Of a DNA stretch of 64,000 nucleotides, positions 1-10,130 are shown one piece after another. The position numbers were made by a program, and so were the translations under genes. Origin of the DNA: Marinomonas primoryensis. GTDB lineage: Bacteria; Pseudomonadota; Gammaproteobacteria; Pseudomonadales; Marinomonadaceae. Location of the stretch: NCBI RefSeq assembly GCF_013372285.1, contig NZ_CP054301.1, positions 3,686,001 to 3,750,000 of the forward strand, written 5' to 3'. Numbering within the stretch: the first letter of the stretch is position 1; each line of letters begins with the position of its first letter. The notes beneath the pieces are model-generated. The model was not told the DNA's origin and did no database searches. It was given only the letters and a program-made list of their open reading frames with translations.

Positions 1-673
1 GGTTTTATGGGATGAAGAAGAATTAGAAATAGTCGGGGCTTATCGTATAGGCGAAGTCGCACGCTACATGAAAGAAGAAAAAACCAATAAAATATACAGC
101 GCAGAACTGTTCCAATATTCGTGTGATATGGAGCCTTACTTTGAACAAGGCATCGAACTAGGACGAAGCTTTATCCAACCTAAATATTGGGGCAAACGCA
201 GCTTAGATTATTTATGGTATGGCATTGGCGCTTATCTAGATCGGCATCCAGAAATACGCTACATGTTCGGCCCCGTGAGTTTGAGCAATAGCTACCCACA
301 AGTGGCAAAAGATTTCATCGTGTCATTCTACCGATTGTATTTCGCAGACAAAGAACACTTAGCGCGCTCTTTTACGCCTTATCAGGTCAATACTGAGCAC
401 GCTGACATCATTTCAACCCTGTTTAGTGGCAACAATTACGATGAAGACTTCAGGGTTTTAAAAGAACAACTCAGCCATTTTGGCGCCAGTGTGCCAACGC
501 TGTTTAAGCAATACAGTGAGTTATGTGAGTCGGGCGGAGTTCGCTTCTTAGACTTTGGTGTCGATTCAGACTTTGGCTACTGCGTGGACGGTTTAGTCCT
601 GGTAGACCTCAATACAGTCAAAGAAGCGAAAAACAAACGCTACCGAGGGCACAACGAAGTGAATCACCTCTAG
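1..673 (+). CDS. GNAT-type acyltransferase, C-terminal part (5' end outside window)
   Basis: The reading frame is open from base 2, so this is the 3' part of a longer gene; the first ATG at 68 is internal. The visible 224 residues start with a strand reading LWDEEELEIVGAYRIG, which resembles the core of OlsB/hemolysin-like GNAT acyltransferases, followed by a conserved-looking block ELGRSFIQPKYWGKRSLDYL and then FGPVSLSNSYP. In many marine gammaproteobacteria such a domain is the C-terminal half of a lysophospholipid acyltransferase-like protein whose N-terminal half is PlsC-like; that half would lie outside the window. A role in membrane lipid acylation is inferred from the family. Substrate cannot be told. 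The frame ends with TAG 14 bases before the end of a convergent small gene. Confidence 0.6.
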   Translation, partial: VLWDEEELEIVGAYRIGEVARYMKEEKTNKIYSAELFQYSCDMEPYFEQGIELGRSFIQPKYWGKRSLDYLWYGIGAYLDRHPEIRYMFGPVSLSNSYPQVAKDFIVSFYRLYFADKEHLARSFTPYQVNTEHADIISTLFSGNNYDEDFRVLKEQLSHFGASVPTLFKQYSELCESGGVRFLDFGVDSDFGYCVDGLVLVDLNTVKEAKNKRYRGHNEVNHL

Positions 674-686
674 CTTTATTGCTAGT

Positions 687-821
687 TCACGACCGTGGAT
701 CGTGATGGTGACCATGAGAGTGATGATGCTCATGGTCTGAGCGTTTAAAAGCAACCAGATACACAATTTTAATAACCAGCATCACGCTCAATGCAATGAG
801 AACGATCATTTGAATATCCAT
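687..821 (-). CDS. 44-residue His-rich single-pass membrane microprotein
   Basis: A short frame of 44 codons. Residues 3-25 form one hydrophobic helix (QMIVLIALSVMLVIKIVYLV), followed by KR and a tail with seven histidines in eleven residues (HEHHHSHGHHH). A Shine-Dalgarno-like AAAGAGGTG lies just before the ATG, which supports translation. By the positive-inside rule the Lys-Arg pair and the His tail would face the cytoplasm. His-rich tails of this kind bind Zn, Ni, Co or Cu in many proteins; a metal role here is inference. No recognised neighbour in metal transport is adjacent. It converges on the acyltransferase gene with a 13-base gap. I do not recognise a named family. Confidence 0.6.
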   Translation of the reverse strand: MDIQMIVLIALSVMLVIKIVYLVAFKRSDHEHHHSHGHHHDPRS

Positions 822-1135
822 AAAAACACCTCTTTATTATTGTTGGTGTCTTTTGAGTGTAGAACATTTAAACGCGTCTAATTGTGAATTTACGTCTCAG
901 GACTGTATTCATTTCGTAAGCCCAATAACAGGGCATTAATACCCAATATAGAGGCGATTTTTACTCAACCAAAGACGGCTTAGACAGCACGTAATACGCT
1001 TTTTATCGGTAGATTAATCACTTAGATAATATGGCGTAAGTTTTGCCTGTTCTTTAATTAAAGAGTCGTTTCTTTAACCCTCAGGCTTTTGCAGTAGCCT
1101 AATTTTTTGTCTATCACTAGGCCATGGAGCTGAAA

Positions 1136-1441
1136 ATGATCGAGAAAACATATTTAAAAACCAAGCCAAAATGCAAAGTGAAATTTGCCCTATCAGCAGA
1201 CATGATCGGTGACGGCCAGAACGTTTCGGTGGTTGGTGACTTTAACAATTGGGACGCTTCAGCGCACCCATTACGCAAACAAAAGTCGGGCGTCTTTGCT
1301 TCTACCTTAAATCTAGAAATCGATCACACTTACCAATTCCGCTACCTTATTGACAACCAGTACTGGCTAAACGATGACATGGCAGACGCCTATGTACCGA
1401 GCCCTTTAAGCCAAGATTCAAACGGGATATTAAGCCTATAG
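1136..1441 (+). CDS. stand-alone CBM48 / isoamylase early-set domain protein
   Basis: About 101 residues made almost wholly of one beta-sandwich domain of the glycogen-binding CBM48/AMPK-beta type. The signature is VSVVGDFNNWD near the N-terminus, then HPLRKQKSGVFASTLNL and YQFRYLIDNQYWLNDD, which is the usual order of strands. An in-frame ATG exists at 1124, but the ATG at 1136 is preferred: a GGAG at 1126-1129 sits six bases before it, and that GGAG overlaps the first ATG. No catalytic domain is attached, and no glycogen gene lies nearby, so its partner is unknown. Such small CBM48 proteins occur singly in marine gammaproteobacteria; binding of alpha-glucan is family knowledge, not shown here. 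Confidence 0.7.
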   Translation: MIEKTYLKTKPKCKVKFALSADMIGDGQNVSVVGDFNNWDASAHPLRKQKSGVFASTLNLEIDHTYQFRYLIDNQYWLNDDMADAYVPSPLSQDSNGILSL

Positions 1442-1450
1442 CTCTCCTAC

Positions 1451-1482
1451 GCCTCTTTTTGTTTTCACTGTCAAAAAGAGGC
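1451..1482 (+). terminator. possible intrinsic terminator after the CBM48 gene
   Basis: GCCTCTTTTTG and CAAAAAGAGGC form a perfect 11-bp stem with a 10-base loop, starting 10 bases after the stop codon. The following sequence GATTCTTCTG is only moderately T-rich, so termination may be weak. Confidence 0.45.
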
Positions 1483-1609
1483 GATTCTTCTGATCAAAAA
1501 TCTTTTTTTTGACTGGCTTATTCACGCCATAAACGGCTCGTAAGCGTCCTCTTCACGCCTTCCTCTTGATACTCGACTGCCATTGCAGATCAAAAATGTG
1601 TACAATGTT

Positions 1610-1635
1610 TTTTATTGAACGTACGTTTAACAAAA
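1610..1635. promoter_or_regulatory. BetI/TetR-like palindromic operator upstream of betBA
   Basis: A 26-base imperfect palindrome centred on the perfect 10-base core AACGTACGTT (1618-1627); the arms continue outward with only two mismatched pairs. Its left half contains ATTGAACGT, which resembles known BetI sites. A -10-like TACAAT (1601-1606) sits just upstream, so a bound repressor would block the promoter. It lies 65 bases before the betB start. The identity of the repressor is inferred; no betI gene is in the window. Confidence 0.55.
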
Positions 1636-1699
1636 AATATTAATACCTCGATGGTTCCATACAGAACATCGAAACAGACTAACCAATAAGAGGCACATC

Positions 1700-3157
1700 A
1701 TGGCACATCAGCAGCAATACATTCACGGCCGCTACCATGCATCCACCAGCGGAGAGCACTTTGAAACCATTAACCCTGCCACAGGGGAAGTGATTGCAAC
1801 CGTTGAGCACGCCGGTCAAGCCGAGCTAGATGCTGCTGTTGAATCCGCCAAGAAGGGGCAAAAAGTCTGGGCCGCAATGAGCCCTGTTGAACGTGGCCGT
1901 ATCCTTAAAAAAGCAGCCGAATTACTGCGTGAAAACAACGAAGTACTCGCACGCTTAGAAGTACTAGACACCGGTAAACCGCTTCAAGAAGCCATTTGTG
2001 TCGACATTGAAACAGGCGCTGACGTCATTGAATATTACGCAGGCCTAACCGATAAAATACAAGGCGAATACCAAGACCTTGGCAACGGCAATTTTTTCTA
2101 CACTCGTCGCGAGCCATTAGGCGTTTGCGCTGGCATCGGCGCGTGGAACTACCCTATTCAAATCGCCATGTGGAAATCTGGCCCTGCGCTGGCCGCTGGC
2201 AACGCGATGATTTTCAAACCTTCAGAAGAAACGCCTTTAACGGCTCTTAAATTAGCCGAAATCTACACACAAGCCGGTTTACCAGATGGCGTGTTTAACG
2301 TGATTCAAGGTGATGGTCGTACAGGTCAAATGATCACGGCTCACCCAGGCATCGACAAAGTCTCTTTCACTGGTGAAGTCGGTACAGGCAAAAAAGTCAT
2401 GGCTGCATCGGCACAGTCTCTAAAAGATGTGACCATGGAACTGGGCGGAAAATCGCCTATGATCATCTTCCCAGACATGCCCGTTGACCAAGCTGTCTCT
2501 GCAGCGATGTTGGCGAATTTCTATACACAAGGTGAAGTTTGCACCAACGGCACACGCGTATTCGTTCACGCAGACATAATGGACGCTTTCACCAAAGAAT
2601 TAAAAACTCGCACTGAAGCCATGATCATTGGCGACCCAATGGACATGGAAACACAAGTAGGCGCTTTGATTTCGAAAGACCACATGCACAAGGTACTCGG
2701 TTACATTCAGGCGGCAAAAGACGCGGGTGCAACCTTGCTTTGTGGCGGTTACCAAGTCACTGAAAATGGCTTAGACAAAGGCGCGTTTGTTGCGCCAACG
2801 GTCTTTACTGATTGCACAGACGACATGCCACAAGTACAAGACGAGATCTTCGGTCCTGTGATGTCGGTTCTTAGCTTCACCGATGAAGACGAAGTAATCA
2901 AGCGTGCAAATGATACCAAGTTTGGTTTGGCTGCTGGCGTCTTCACGAAAGACTTCGCTCGCGCACACCGTGTCATTAATCAAATGCAGGCCGGTATTTG
3001 TTGGATAAACGCATGGGGCTCTTCCCCTGCAGAAATGCCCGTAGGCGGATACAAAGAGTCTGGTGTTGGCCGTGAAAATGGCATCGATACGTTATACCAC
3101 TACACACAAAACAAGAGCGTTTTTGTTGATCTCAACGACATTCAAAAACCTTACTAA
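1700..3157 (+). CDS. betB: betaine aldehyde dehydrogenase
   Basis: Cytoplasmic NAD(P)+-dependent oxidation of betaine aldehyde to glycine betaine, the second step of choline-to-betaine conversion used for osmoprotection. The 485-residue length fits the family (about 490). Seen in the sequence: Asn150 in the GAWNYP motif, Lys173 in FKPSEETP, the general-base Glu247 in MELGGKSP, and catalytic Cys281 in [10 protein letters not shown]; the C-terminal [17 protein letters not shown] is also typical. AAGAGG precedes the ATG at a normal distance. It is followed 12 bases later by betA, and the two are surely co-transcribed. The usual betI repressor gene is absent upstream, though a BetI-like operator is present. 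Confidence 0.95.
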   Translation: MAHQQQYIHGRYHASTSGEHFETINPATGEVIATVEHAGQAELDAAVESAKKGQKVWAAMSPVERGRILKKAAELLRENNEVLARLEVLDTGKPLQEAICVDIETGADVIEYYAGLTDKIQGEYQDLGNGNFFYTRREPLGVCAGIGAWNYPIQIAMWKSGPALAAGNAMIFKPSEETPLTALKLAEIYTQAGLPDGVFNVIQGDGRTGQMITAHPGIDKVSFTGEVGTGKKVMAASAQSLKDVTMELGGKSPMIIFPDMPVDQAVSAAMLANFYTQGEVCTNGTRVFVHADIMDAFTKELKTRTEAMIIGDPMDMETQVGALISKDHMHKVLGYIQAAKDAGATLLCGGYQVTENGLDKGAFVAPTVFTDCTDDMPQVQDEIFGPVMSVLSFTDEDEVIKRANDTKFGLAAGVFTKDFARAHRVINQMQAGICWINAWGSSPAEMPVGGYKESGVGRENGIDTLYHYTQNKSVFVDLNDIQKPY

Positions 3158-3169
3158 GCGAGACACACC

Positions 3170-4852
3170 ATGACAATCGAAACATACGATTACATTATCG
3201 TTGGTGCTGGCTCTGCTGGGTGTGTATTGGCAGACCGACTAACAGAGAGTGGCGAGAACAACGTTCTACTATTAGAAATGGGCGGTTCGGATAAAAGCAT
3301 TTTTATCCAGATGCCAACCGCTTTGTCTTACCCGATGAACTCAGATAAATACGCTTGGCAGTTTCATACTGACAAAGAGCCAGGCCTGGATAATCGCGAA
3401 ATGCATTGCCCACGCGGTAAAGTATTGGGCGGCTCTTCTTCCATCAATGGCATGGTCTATGTTCGCGGCCACGCGTGCGATTTTGACCAATGGGAAGAAA
3501 ACGGCGCAGCGGGATGGAATTACCAAACCTGCTTACCTTACTTTAAGAAGGCAGAATCTTGGAAAGGCGGCGCAGACACTTATCGCGGCGGCGAAGGCCC
3601 CTTGTCGACCAACAACGGCAACGACATGACCTACAACCCACTGTATCAAGCATTTATTGATGCAGGTAACCAAGCAGGTTACGGCGAAACAGCGGATTAC
3701 AATGGCCATCGCCAAGAAGGTTTTGGCCCAATGCACATGACAGTGAAAAATGGTGTACGGGCGTCTACGTCTAACGCTTATTTACGTCGTGCTATGCAAC
3801 GCCCTAACCTAACACTGAAAACTGGCGTACTGAGCCACAAAGTCTTATTTGAAAGTAACAACGCTGAAGGCAAAAAAGCCGTTGGTATTGAGTTCAGTAA
3901 GAAAGGTCAAGTCAGTCAAGTGTATGCCAGCAAAGAAGTCATTTTGTCAGCAGGTTCAGTTGGCTCACCACAGTTATTGCAACTGTCTGGTGTGGGTCCA
4001 AAAGACGTTTTAGAAAAAGCCGGTGTCCCCCTGGTACATGAACTGCCTGGTGTCGGGGAAAACTTACAAGATCACTTGGAAGTCTACTTCCAATACCGAT
4101 GTAAGCAACCAGTGACGCTAAATGGCAAACTGGACTTGATCAGCAAAGGCTTAATCGGCACACGCTGGATCTTATTTAAAAGCGGTTTAGGCGCAACCAA
4201 CCATTTTGAATCTTGTGGTTTTATTCGTTCTCGTGCTGGTTTGAAATGGCCAAACATTCAATACCACTTCTTGCCAGCCGCTATGCGTTACGATGGCCAA
4301 GCTGCGGTTGATGGTCATGGTTTCCAAGTCCACGTTGGACCAAACAAACCAGAGAGTCGCGGTAAGTTATGGATTGAATCCGCAGACCCAGCAGCCAAAC
4401 CACGCATTCTGTTCAATTACATTTCAACCGAACAAGATAAGCAAGATTGGCGCGATACCATTCGTCTTACTCGTGAAGTGCTTGAGCAATCCGCATTGGA
4501 TATGTACCGTGGCGAAGAGATTCAACCCGGCATCAATATTCAAAGTGATAAAGACATCGACCAATGGGTGAAAGAGAACGTAGAAAGTGCTTATCATCCT
4601 TCTTGTACTTGTAAAATGGGAAGCGATAGCGATCCGATGGCGGTGTTGAACGACGCTTGCCAAGTTCGTGGCATTGACAACCTGCGTGTAGTGGATTCGT
4701 CAATTTTCCCGACGATCACCAACGGTAACTTGAACGCACCGACTATCATGGTGGCAGAAAAAGCGGCAGATATGATTCTTGGAAAAGACGCGTTACCAAG
4801 CCTAGACGTGCCTGTTTGGATTCACCCAGAATACGAAACAAAACAGCGTTAA
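3170..4852 (+). CDS. betA: choline dehydrogenase (GMC oxidoreductase)
   Basis: FAD-dependent, membrane-associated oxidation of choline to betaine aldehyde, feeding BetB. The 560 residues show the FAD-binding GxGxxG at 12-17 ([11 protein letters not shown]), the GMC signature [14 protein letters not shown], a second signature around [15 protein letters not shown], and the C-terminal catalytic His476 in [11 protein letters not shown]. The length matches known BetA (about 556). Second gene of the betBA operon; a strong bidirectional terminator follows. No choline transporter (BetT) or BetI regulator is adjacent. Confidence 0.95.
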   Translation: MTIETYDYIIVGAGSAGCVLADRLTESGENNVLLLEMGGSDKSIFIQMPTALSYPMNSDKYAWQFHTDKEPGLDNREMHCPRGKVLGGSSSINGMVYVRGHACDFDQWEENGAAGWNYQTCLPYFKKAESWKGGADTYRGGEGPLSTNNGNDMTYNPLYQAFIDAGNQAGYGETADYNGHRQEGFGPMHMTVKNGVRASTSNAYLRRAMQRPNLTLKTGVLSHKVLFESNNAEGKKAVGIEFSKKGQVSQVYASKEVILSAGSVGSPQLLQLSGVGPKDVLEKAGVPLVHELPGVGENLQDHLEVYFQYRCKQPVTLNGKLDLISKGLIGTRWILFKSGLGATNHFESCGFIRSRAGLKWPNIQYHFLPAAMRYDGQAAVDGHGFQVHVGPNKPESRGKLWIESADPAAKPRILFNYISTEQDKQDWRDTIRLTREVLEQSALDMYRGEEIQPGINIQSDKDIDQWVKENVESAYHPSCTCKMGSDSDPMAVLNDACQVRGIDNLRVVDSSIFPTITNGNLNAPTIMVAEKAADMILGKDALPSLDVPVWIHPEYETKQR

Positions 4853-4880
4853 TTAACTGCTTTTAAATCGTTCATAACAA

Positions 4881-4918
4881 AAAACCCCAAGGTAAATTCA
4901 CTCACCTTGGGGTTTTTT
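4881..4918. terminator. bidirectional intrinsic terminator between betA and the chemoreceptor gene
   Basis: AAAACCCCAAGGT and ACCTTGGGGTTTT form a perfect 13-bp stem with a 10-base loop, A-rich on one side and followed by TTTTTT on the other. It serves the convergent betA (+) and chemoreceptor (-) genes. Confidence 0.9.
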
Positions 4919-4935
4919 ATGGGCTAAATCGAGTG

Positions 4936-7158
4936 TTATTGATCTCTCAACCGAAAGCGACTAATGATTTTTTCTAAATCCGTCGACAGTTTTGCCATCT
5001 CTTCACTGGATTTTGATATTTCAGAAATTGCTTGCTCACTCCTAGACGATGCTTCCGTTACCGCTTCAACATTATTGCTGATCTCATTGGCAACACTGCC
5101 TTGCTCCTCAGAGGCGCTTGAGACCTGTTCCATCATGTTACTCACATTGTCCACGTAGTTAGAGGCTTCATTAAGTGAGTTAGCCGTATGGTTGGCGGTA
5201 TCGGACACTCGTTGCGCATAGTCCACACAAGAATGTAATACTTTTTGAGCAGCGGACGCTTCCATTTGCAAACTGCGAATAATGCTTGCGATTTGCTCCG
5301 TCTCTTTTTGTGTATTAGACGCAAGTCCTCGGACTTCATCAGCAACAACGGCAAAGCCTCGACCTGATTCTCCTGCCCGGGCGGCTTCAATAGCAGCATT
5401 CAGGGCCAGAAGATTTGTTTGATCTGAAATACCTTGAATAGTAGAAACGACATTGGATATTTCTTCAGTGCGTTTATTCAGATTATCCACTGTCTCTCTT
5501 GCTTTACGAACCTCTTCCGACACTTGCGCCATGTCTTTCACAGCGATCAAGAGATCTTCTCTGCTATCATTAACACGTTGTTTTGCGTCACCAGCAGCGC
5601 TGGTGGCATCTAAAATGTTACGAGCCACTTCTGTTACGGAAATGACCATTTGCTGCATAGCATTCCCAATCTCAGTCGTACTACTGTGCTGAGATTGGAT
5701 ATTAGCACTGGCTGTTTCAGAAATTTCTGCCAATTTATATGAAGACACCGACTGTGACATCGCACTGCTTTTCACCTGCCTAATCAGCTGATTTAAGTTT
5801 TCCGACATCGTACGCATCGCACCATAAATACTAGAGGGCGAACTTGTGTTATTAAACTCAATAGACAAATCACCAGCAGCTATTTTTTCTGCGATAGCCT
5901 GCATTTCTTTAGGCTCTGCACCCAGAGGCGCCAAGATACTACGAGCGAACCAAAGTGCAATAAAGGCGATCGCAACAGCAATAATCAAGCACAAAGCCAA
6001 AATAACATAATTCAGCTTATGCACACTGGCTAACGCTTCATCCTCCGCCATTTCCGCGACAACAATCCACTTCAAACCTTTGTATTCAAGTGGGCTATAA
6101 GAAGACAATACAGAATTGCCTTTGTAGTTTTCAATCATTTTCGTATTGGCAATACCCTTGCTGGCTTCTTGCACAACAACCGTATCAACACTGCCTTCTT
6201 TTGGGTTTCTAAAAGACGCTAAGACAGAATGGTTTTCTGGATCAAGATAAGAGTCAGACCGCATCTTGCCGTCCATACCAATCAGGTAGGTTTCACCGGT
6301 TTCGCCCAATCCCGCTCTTTCCGTCATGATGTTATTTAATGTGCTGATTGGAAATTGAGCAACTAACACACCAATGCGCTTTTCATTTTTAAAGACAGGA
6401 ACCGACAAAAAGCCTGCTGGTGATTGATGCGAAGGCATATAGAGAGAGAAATCAGTAAAACTCACGCCATCGTTATTTAATGAATTGGTGAATGCTTTCG
6501 CCAATCCTGAGTCTTTAAAGGGGCCAGTCGTTAAAGACGTACCAAAATCAATTTCTTTGAATACACTGTAAACAACATCTCCAGTATCTGAGATTAAAAA
6601 AACATCATAAAAACCAAACTCTTGCTGCACTTTTTGTAAGTATGGGTGTGCACCTTGATGGAAAGCATCGTAGGCTGGAATATGTTGTGAGTTAAGCGTT
6701 TTATCTTTTTCTCCAACAGGGTTGGTATTTTGAGCAATATAGGCACTTTGAAGAAGAATAGCGGCCGGTGAAAGTTGTGATATTAAGGCATCAGATTCAA
6801 ATTCACTGGCTTCATCCGGTGACAATCGAGTCTTAAATTCACTGTCATAAAAGCGCGCAACATCATCCAGGTTTTGATCATTAACGGGGATTTTATTGAG
6901 TCTTTTATAAGCATTTCCCAGCAATGGCAACATACGCACCACGATCGGGTTTTCCGCCAAAAGCGAAAGGCCATTTGATAGAGTGTCTAGATACGACGTA
7001 ACAGAATGGCTCTTTGTTTCTTGCAACGACATTAATTGATTATTGCCCATGTCAATTAATGCTTTGCTTGAAAAATTAACAGAAATGGCGGAAGAGATAA
7101 AAACAGGGATTAACCCGACCAACATTAAAGTAATCAGTATCTTATTTTTAAAGGTCAT
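4936..7158 (-). CDS. methyl-accepting chemotaxis protein with periplasmic dCache-type sensor
   Basis: A 740-residue transmembrane chemoreceptor that would control CheA and hence flagellar direction. Order of parts: first membrane helix at about 8-30, a large periplasmic region of about 350 residues whose pattern ([16 protein letters not shown], then [18 protein letters not shown] just before the membrane) matches double-Cache sensors, second membrane helix at about 384-408, HAMP to about 460, then the long coiled-coil signalling domain with its tip [20 protein letters not shown] near 575. Ligand unknown. It converges on betA through a shared terminator; any link to choline or betaine sensing is only a guess. 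The 296 bases upstream (7159-7454) hold no gene and no clear flagellar sigma-28 promoter that I could see. Confidence 0.92.
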   Translation of the reverse strand: MTFKNKILITLMLVGLIPVFISSAISVNFSSKALIDMGNNQLMSLQETKSHSVTSYLDTLSNGLSLLAENPIVVRMLPLLGNAYKRLNKIPVNDQNLDDVARFYDSEFKTRLSPDEASEFESDALISQLSPAAILLQSAYIAQNTNPVGEKDKTLNSQHIPAYDAFHQGAHPYLQKVQQEFGFYDVFLISDTGDVVYSVFKEIDFGTSLTTGPFKDSGLAKAFTNSLNNDGVSFTDFSLYMPSHQSPAGFLSVPVFKNEKRIGVLVAQFPISTLNNIMTERAGLGETGETYLIGMDGKMRSDSYLDPENHSVLASFRNPKEGSVDTVVVQEASKGIANTKMIENYKGNSVLSSYSPLEYKGLKWIVVAEMAEDEALASVHKLNYVILALCLIIAVAIAFIALWFARSILAPLGAEPKEMQAIAEKIAAGDLSIEFNNTSSPSSIYGAMRTMSENLNQLIRQVKSSAMSQSVSSYKLAEISETASANIQSQHSSTTEIGNAMQQMVISVTEVARNILDATSAAGDAKQRVNDSREDLLIAVKDMAQVSEEVRKARETVDNLNKRTEEISNVVSTIQGISDQTNLLALNAAIEAARAGESGRGFAVVADEVRGLASNTQKETEQIASIIRSLQMEASAAQKVLHSCVDYAQRVSDTANHTANSLNEASNYVDNVSNMMEQVSSASEEQGSVANEISNNVEAVTEASSRSEQAISEISKSSEEMAKLSTDLEKIISRFRLRDQ

Positions 7159-7454
7159 TAGCAGGCATCTTCTTTATAAAGAGGTTAATAAGTATAAGCT
7201 GTAGCCTCTTTAAATGAGGTAAAAGCGTCACATTTCGATACATATTTTTTATTAGAAAAAACAACACTTCTAAGTAAATAATGGTCATGGATTTTTCAGG
7301 ATTCTACCTTAAAACCGTAAATACTTGTATCCAACTCAGCCTAAAGTGTTATTCCCTCACGTATTTTTCATTATTATGCGTTCATACGTAAATTGGGATG
7401 AAGAGATCCCCCTCTTACATCCCAATATTTTTTATCAAAACGCGATGAACACCA

Positions 7455-9389
7455 TTATTGTAGTTCAAAAACCGCAAAACCATTTTCATCTAAAGACTGA
7501 TAAGTCATGTTTTTACTGGCTGCGTCTTTCGCTTTTGGTGATGTAGTAAACAACACTTTTGCCTTACCAAAATCCGTAAACGACCAGTTGTTATCCGCTG
7601 CTGGATTAATGGTTTTTTGGCTTAACAAATAATTTGCCACCACATCTCGGTTTTTATCTGGCGCATCAATCACAATCGTATCGCCTGACAAATTCGGGAA
7701 ATGCCCGCCACCACCCGCTCGATAGTTATTCGTTGCGACTAAGAACTCATCTTTCGCCCTTAATGCCTCACCATTAAACATCACATCTTTAATACGATGC
7801 GCGTCTTTATGAACCACTTCGCCATCCGCATTGTAACGAGCAGGCTGTGTTACATCGATACGATATGAAATACCGTCGATCACATCAAAGTTATAGGTTG
7901 GAAACGCGGCATTGATCAAGTTTTGTGGCGCACTTGATGTGGCATCAATTTGATTAAACTGCCCCGCCGCCGCTTCTAGCCACTCGACGACTTGAGCCCC
8001 TGTCAGCTTCACCACTTTTAAATCGTTCGGATAAATATACAAATCACTGACGTTTTTCAGCGCGATGTCGCCTTTTGGAACATCGGTATAATAATCTGGA
8101 CCGCCTCGGCCGCCCGCTTTAAATGGCGCACCCGCAGACAGAATCGGCATACCTTCATAAGACGTACCACGAACGATATTTTCCACGTACCAAACTTGCG
8201 CGTTGTTCACGATCTGAATAGAAGGATCGTCTTGAACCAACGCAAAGAAACTATTGATGTCGGCGGTGGATTCCCCCACTTTACGGCGCATGTACACTAA
8301 AGTGCCTTGATGTTCCGTTTCAACCGCTTGGTTAATGCTCTCGTCCGCTTCAACCAGCGCCACCGTTTTACGGCCTTCACGACGTGAAATAGCGCGCACT
8401 TCGGCTCTACCATCGGCGACTTTCCAGCCGTCACCAGCAGGCTCAAGCGTTAAATCAATCACCCCAAGGTGAGATCCCCAAAAGCCCGGCATGGTCGCTG
8501 GCTTGCCAAATACCGTCCCCTTTTCACCATCGACGCCGTCAAAGGCATCTAACACTTTGTCACCGGGGAAAATACGATGAGAGTGACCAAATAACACAGC
8601 ATCAATGCCGTCCACTTTTGCTAAATGATAAGACGCGTTTTCTTCACCTTTCATATAAGGCGAATTCATCATGCCACTGTGTGGAATCGCGATAATCACG
8701 TCTGCGCCGTTGGCTTTCATTTCAGGTACATATTTATTGGCGGTTTCAAGGATGTCTTTTGCTATAACTTTATGGGTTAAATTGTCTTTATCCCACGTCA
8801 TGATTTGTGGCGGAACAAAGCCAATGTAACCTATCTTAACCGTTTGTTTTTTGCCGTCAGAATCGATGAAGGTTTTGTCTTTAATAATATAAGGCTGGAA
8901 ATACGACTGATCATTCGACGCATCGTTGTCGCCATCGTCCACGTAAACGTTTGAGTTCACGTAAGGGAAATTAGCGCCACTTAAACTCTTCATTAAAAAG
9001 TCCAAGCCGTAATTGAACTCATGGTTACCGATATTACCCACATCGTAATCCAGCAAGTTCATCGCTTTAAACGCAGGATGCGTCTCACCAAAGCGCAGCA
9101 CTCGACCTTTGGCAACATAATCGCCCAATGGTGTGCCCTGCAATAAGTCACCGTTATCGACCAATACAGAGTTCGTCACTTCGGCGCGTGCTGCCTTGAT
9201 CAACGTCGCGACGCGAGACAACCCCACCGCATCGCTTTGCTTATCGCCGTAGTAATCGTAATCCACTAAATTCATGTGAATATCCGTGGTTTCCATAACT
9301 CGTAAGTCGATGGTAGAAGCTTGCGCCATCGCAGCAAAAAGCAAAGAAGAGGCGAAAAGCGTCGCGCCCTTAGGAACAAAAAACGTCAT
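7455..9389 (-). CDS. cpdB: periplasmic 2',3'-cyclic-nucleotide 2'-phosphodiesterase/3'-nucleotidase
   Basis: Hydrolyses 2',3'-cyclic nucleotides and 3'-nucleotides in the periplasm, allowing use of external nucleotides. About 644 residues. A signal peptide (FVPKGATLFASSLLFAAMAQA, cleavage likely before STID) leads into the metallophosphatase domain with the DIH motif in METTDIHMNL, VDNGDLLQGTP, GNHEFNYG and later FGHSHRIFPG; the C-terminal half is the 5'-nucleotidase-type substrate domain. An upstream in-frame ATG exists at 9410, but the start at 9389 is better: GGAGT at 9400-9396 is six bases away and the signal peptide then starts normally. Single gene. Confidence 0.92.
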   Translation of the reverse strand: MTFFVPKGATLFASSLLFAAMAQASTIDLRVMETTDIHMNLVDYDYYGDKQSDAVGLSRVATLIKAARAEVTNSVLVDNGDLLQGTPLGDYVAKGRVLRFGETHPAFKAMNLLDYDVGNIGNHEFNYGLDFLMKSLSGANFPYVNSNVYVDDGDNDASNDQSYFQPYIIKDKTFIDSDGKKQTVKIGYIGFVPPQIMTWDKDNLTHKVIAKDILETANKYVPEMKANGADVIIAIPHSGMMNSPYMKGEENASYHLAKVDGIDAVLFGHSHRIFPGDKVLDAFDGVDGEKGTVFGKPATMPGFWGSHLGVIDLTLEPAGDGWKVADGRAEVRAISRREGRKTVALVEADESINQAVETEHQGTLVYMRRKVGESTADINSFFALVQDDPSIQIVNNAQVWYVENIVRGTSYEGMPILSAGAPFKAGGRGGPDYYTDVPKGDIALKNVSDLYIYPNDLKVVKLTGAQVVEWLEAAAGQFNQIDATSSAPQNLINAAFPTYNFDVIDGISYRIDVTQPARYNADGEVVHKDAHRIKDVMFNGEALRAKDEFLVATNNYRAGGGGHFPNLSGDTIVIDAPDKNRDVVANYLLSQKTINPAADNNWSFTDFGKAKVLFTTSPKAKDAASKNMTYQSLDENGFAVFELQ

Positions 9390-9557
9390 GACATTACTCC
9401 ATTCATTCAAATATCTTTCTTATTAAAAATACTAACCAAACAGTCAGCTTTCATAGTAAGACGATTTTATGCGAACTTCATGCCTTTTTGATGACAATTT
9501 CTTTATTGGTTTTGTGGGGGTGGTGAGTAAGAAATCATAAAGGGTCAGCTATTTTAT

Positions 9558-10037
9558 TTAGGTCGGGGATGCCACTTCACCTTGCACTCCTACACGCCAC
9601 TGTTCATGCGCCCTTTCTAACATATTGTTTATATATGAATGGTATATATCAAAACCCACATTAGTTAATAATTCTCTCTCTCTTTCGACAATACTAATAA
9701 GTGGAGGCATATTCACTACATCATTTAGAGAAGCATAAATATTCACAGCAATCTGTCGTATAGAGCTTTCATTAACAAATCCCCAATACATTTTGCTAAT
9801 TTCTTCCTTTGGCATGTGAGCTTCTTGCATAATACAAAACCCAATTCCAGCTCCGATTCCAACGGTTCTATATGCACCGATCATCAAAGCTCGGATCTCT
9901 GCAGAATCAAGATTTCCTAACAGAGCTTCCCTGTGAAGAGAACCTATCATTTCAACAACACCAATTTCGCTCAAAATATCCAGTGCTTTTGCATGAGCAT
10001 TTTCAGCATGATTATGCTTTTTAAAAAAGTTAAACAT
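9558..10037 (-). CDS. uncharacterised 159-residue protein in an AT-rich patch
   Basis: I do not recognise this family. The protein begins MFNFFKKHNHAENAHAKALDIL, is largely helical in appearance, and has a glycine-rich hydrophobic stretch RTVGIGAGIGFCIMQ in the middle that is too polar around it to be a confident membrane helix. No signal peptide is evident. Codon use is visibly more A/T-rich than in the flanking cpdB and metallopeptidase genes, as expected of acquired DNA. GGA lies a few bases before the ATG. A 51-residue zinc-finger-like gene lies 93 bases upstream on the same strand, so the two may be expressed together. Confidence 0.6.
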   Translation of the reverse strand: MFNFFKKHNHAENAHAKALDILSEIGVVEMIGSLHREALLGNLDSAEIRALMIGAYRTVGIGAGIGFCIMQEAHMPKEEISKMYWGFVNESSIRQIAVNIYASLNDVVNMPPLISIVERERELLTNVGFDIYHSYINNMLERAHEQWRVGVQGEVASPT

Positions 10038-10130
10038 AGCATTCCAAAATAATATGATTTTTATTAGTCCATCAAAAAACGAACTGAAAGTCAGACTTCT
10101 ATGACTCTTAGTGGTAACTATTCATGGTTA

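Noticed and set aside
1087..1110. AGGCT-N8-AGCCT hairpin with T tract before the CBM48 gene
   Set aside because: Only a 5-bp stem directly upstream of a gene start; not enough for a terminator or riboswitch call.
7159..7330. Possible flagellar sigma-28 promoter for the chemoreceptor gene
   Set aside because: A TAAA is present, but no GCCGATAA-like -10 at the right distance on the minus strand.
7325..7546. 73-codon plus-strand frame in the gap after cpdB
   Set aside because: Runs into the 3' end of cpdB antisense and lacks a ribosome site.
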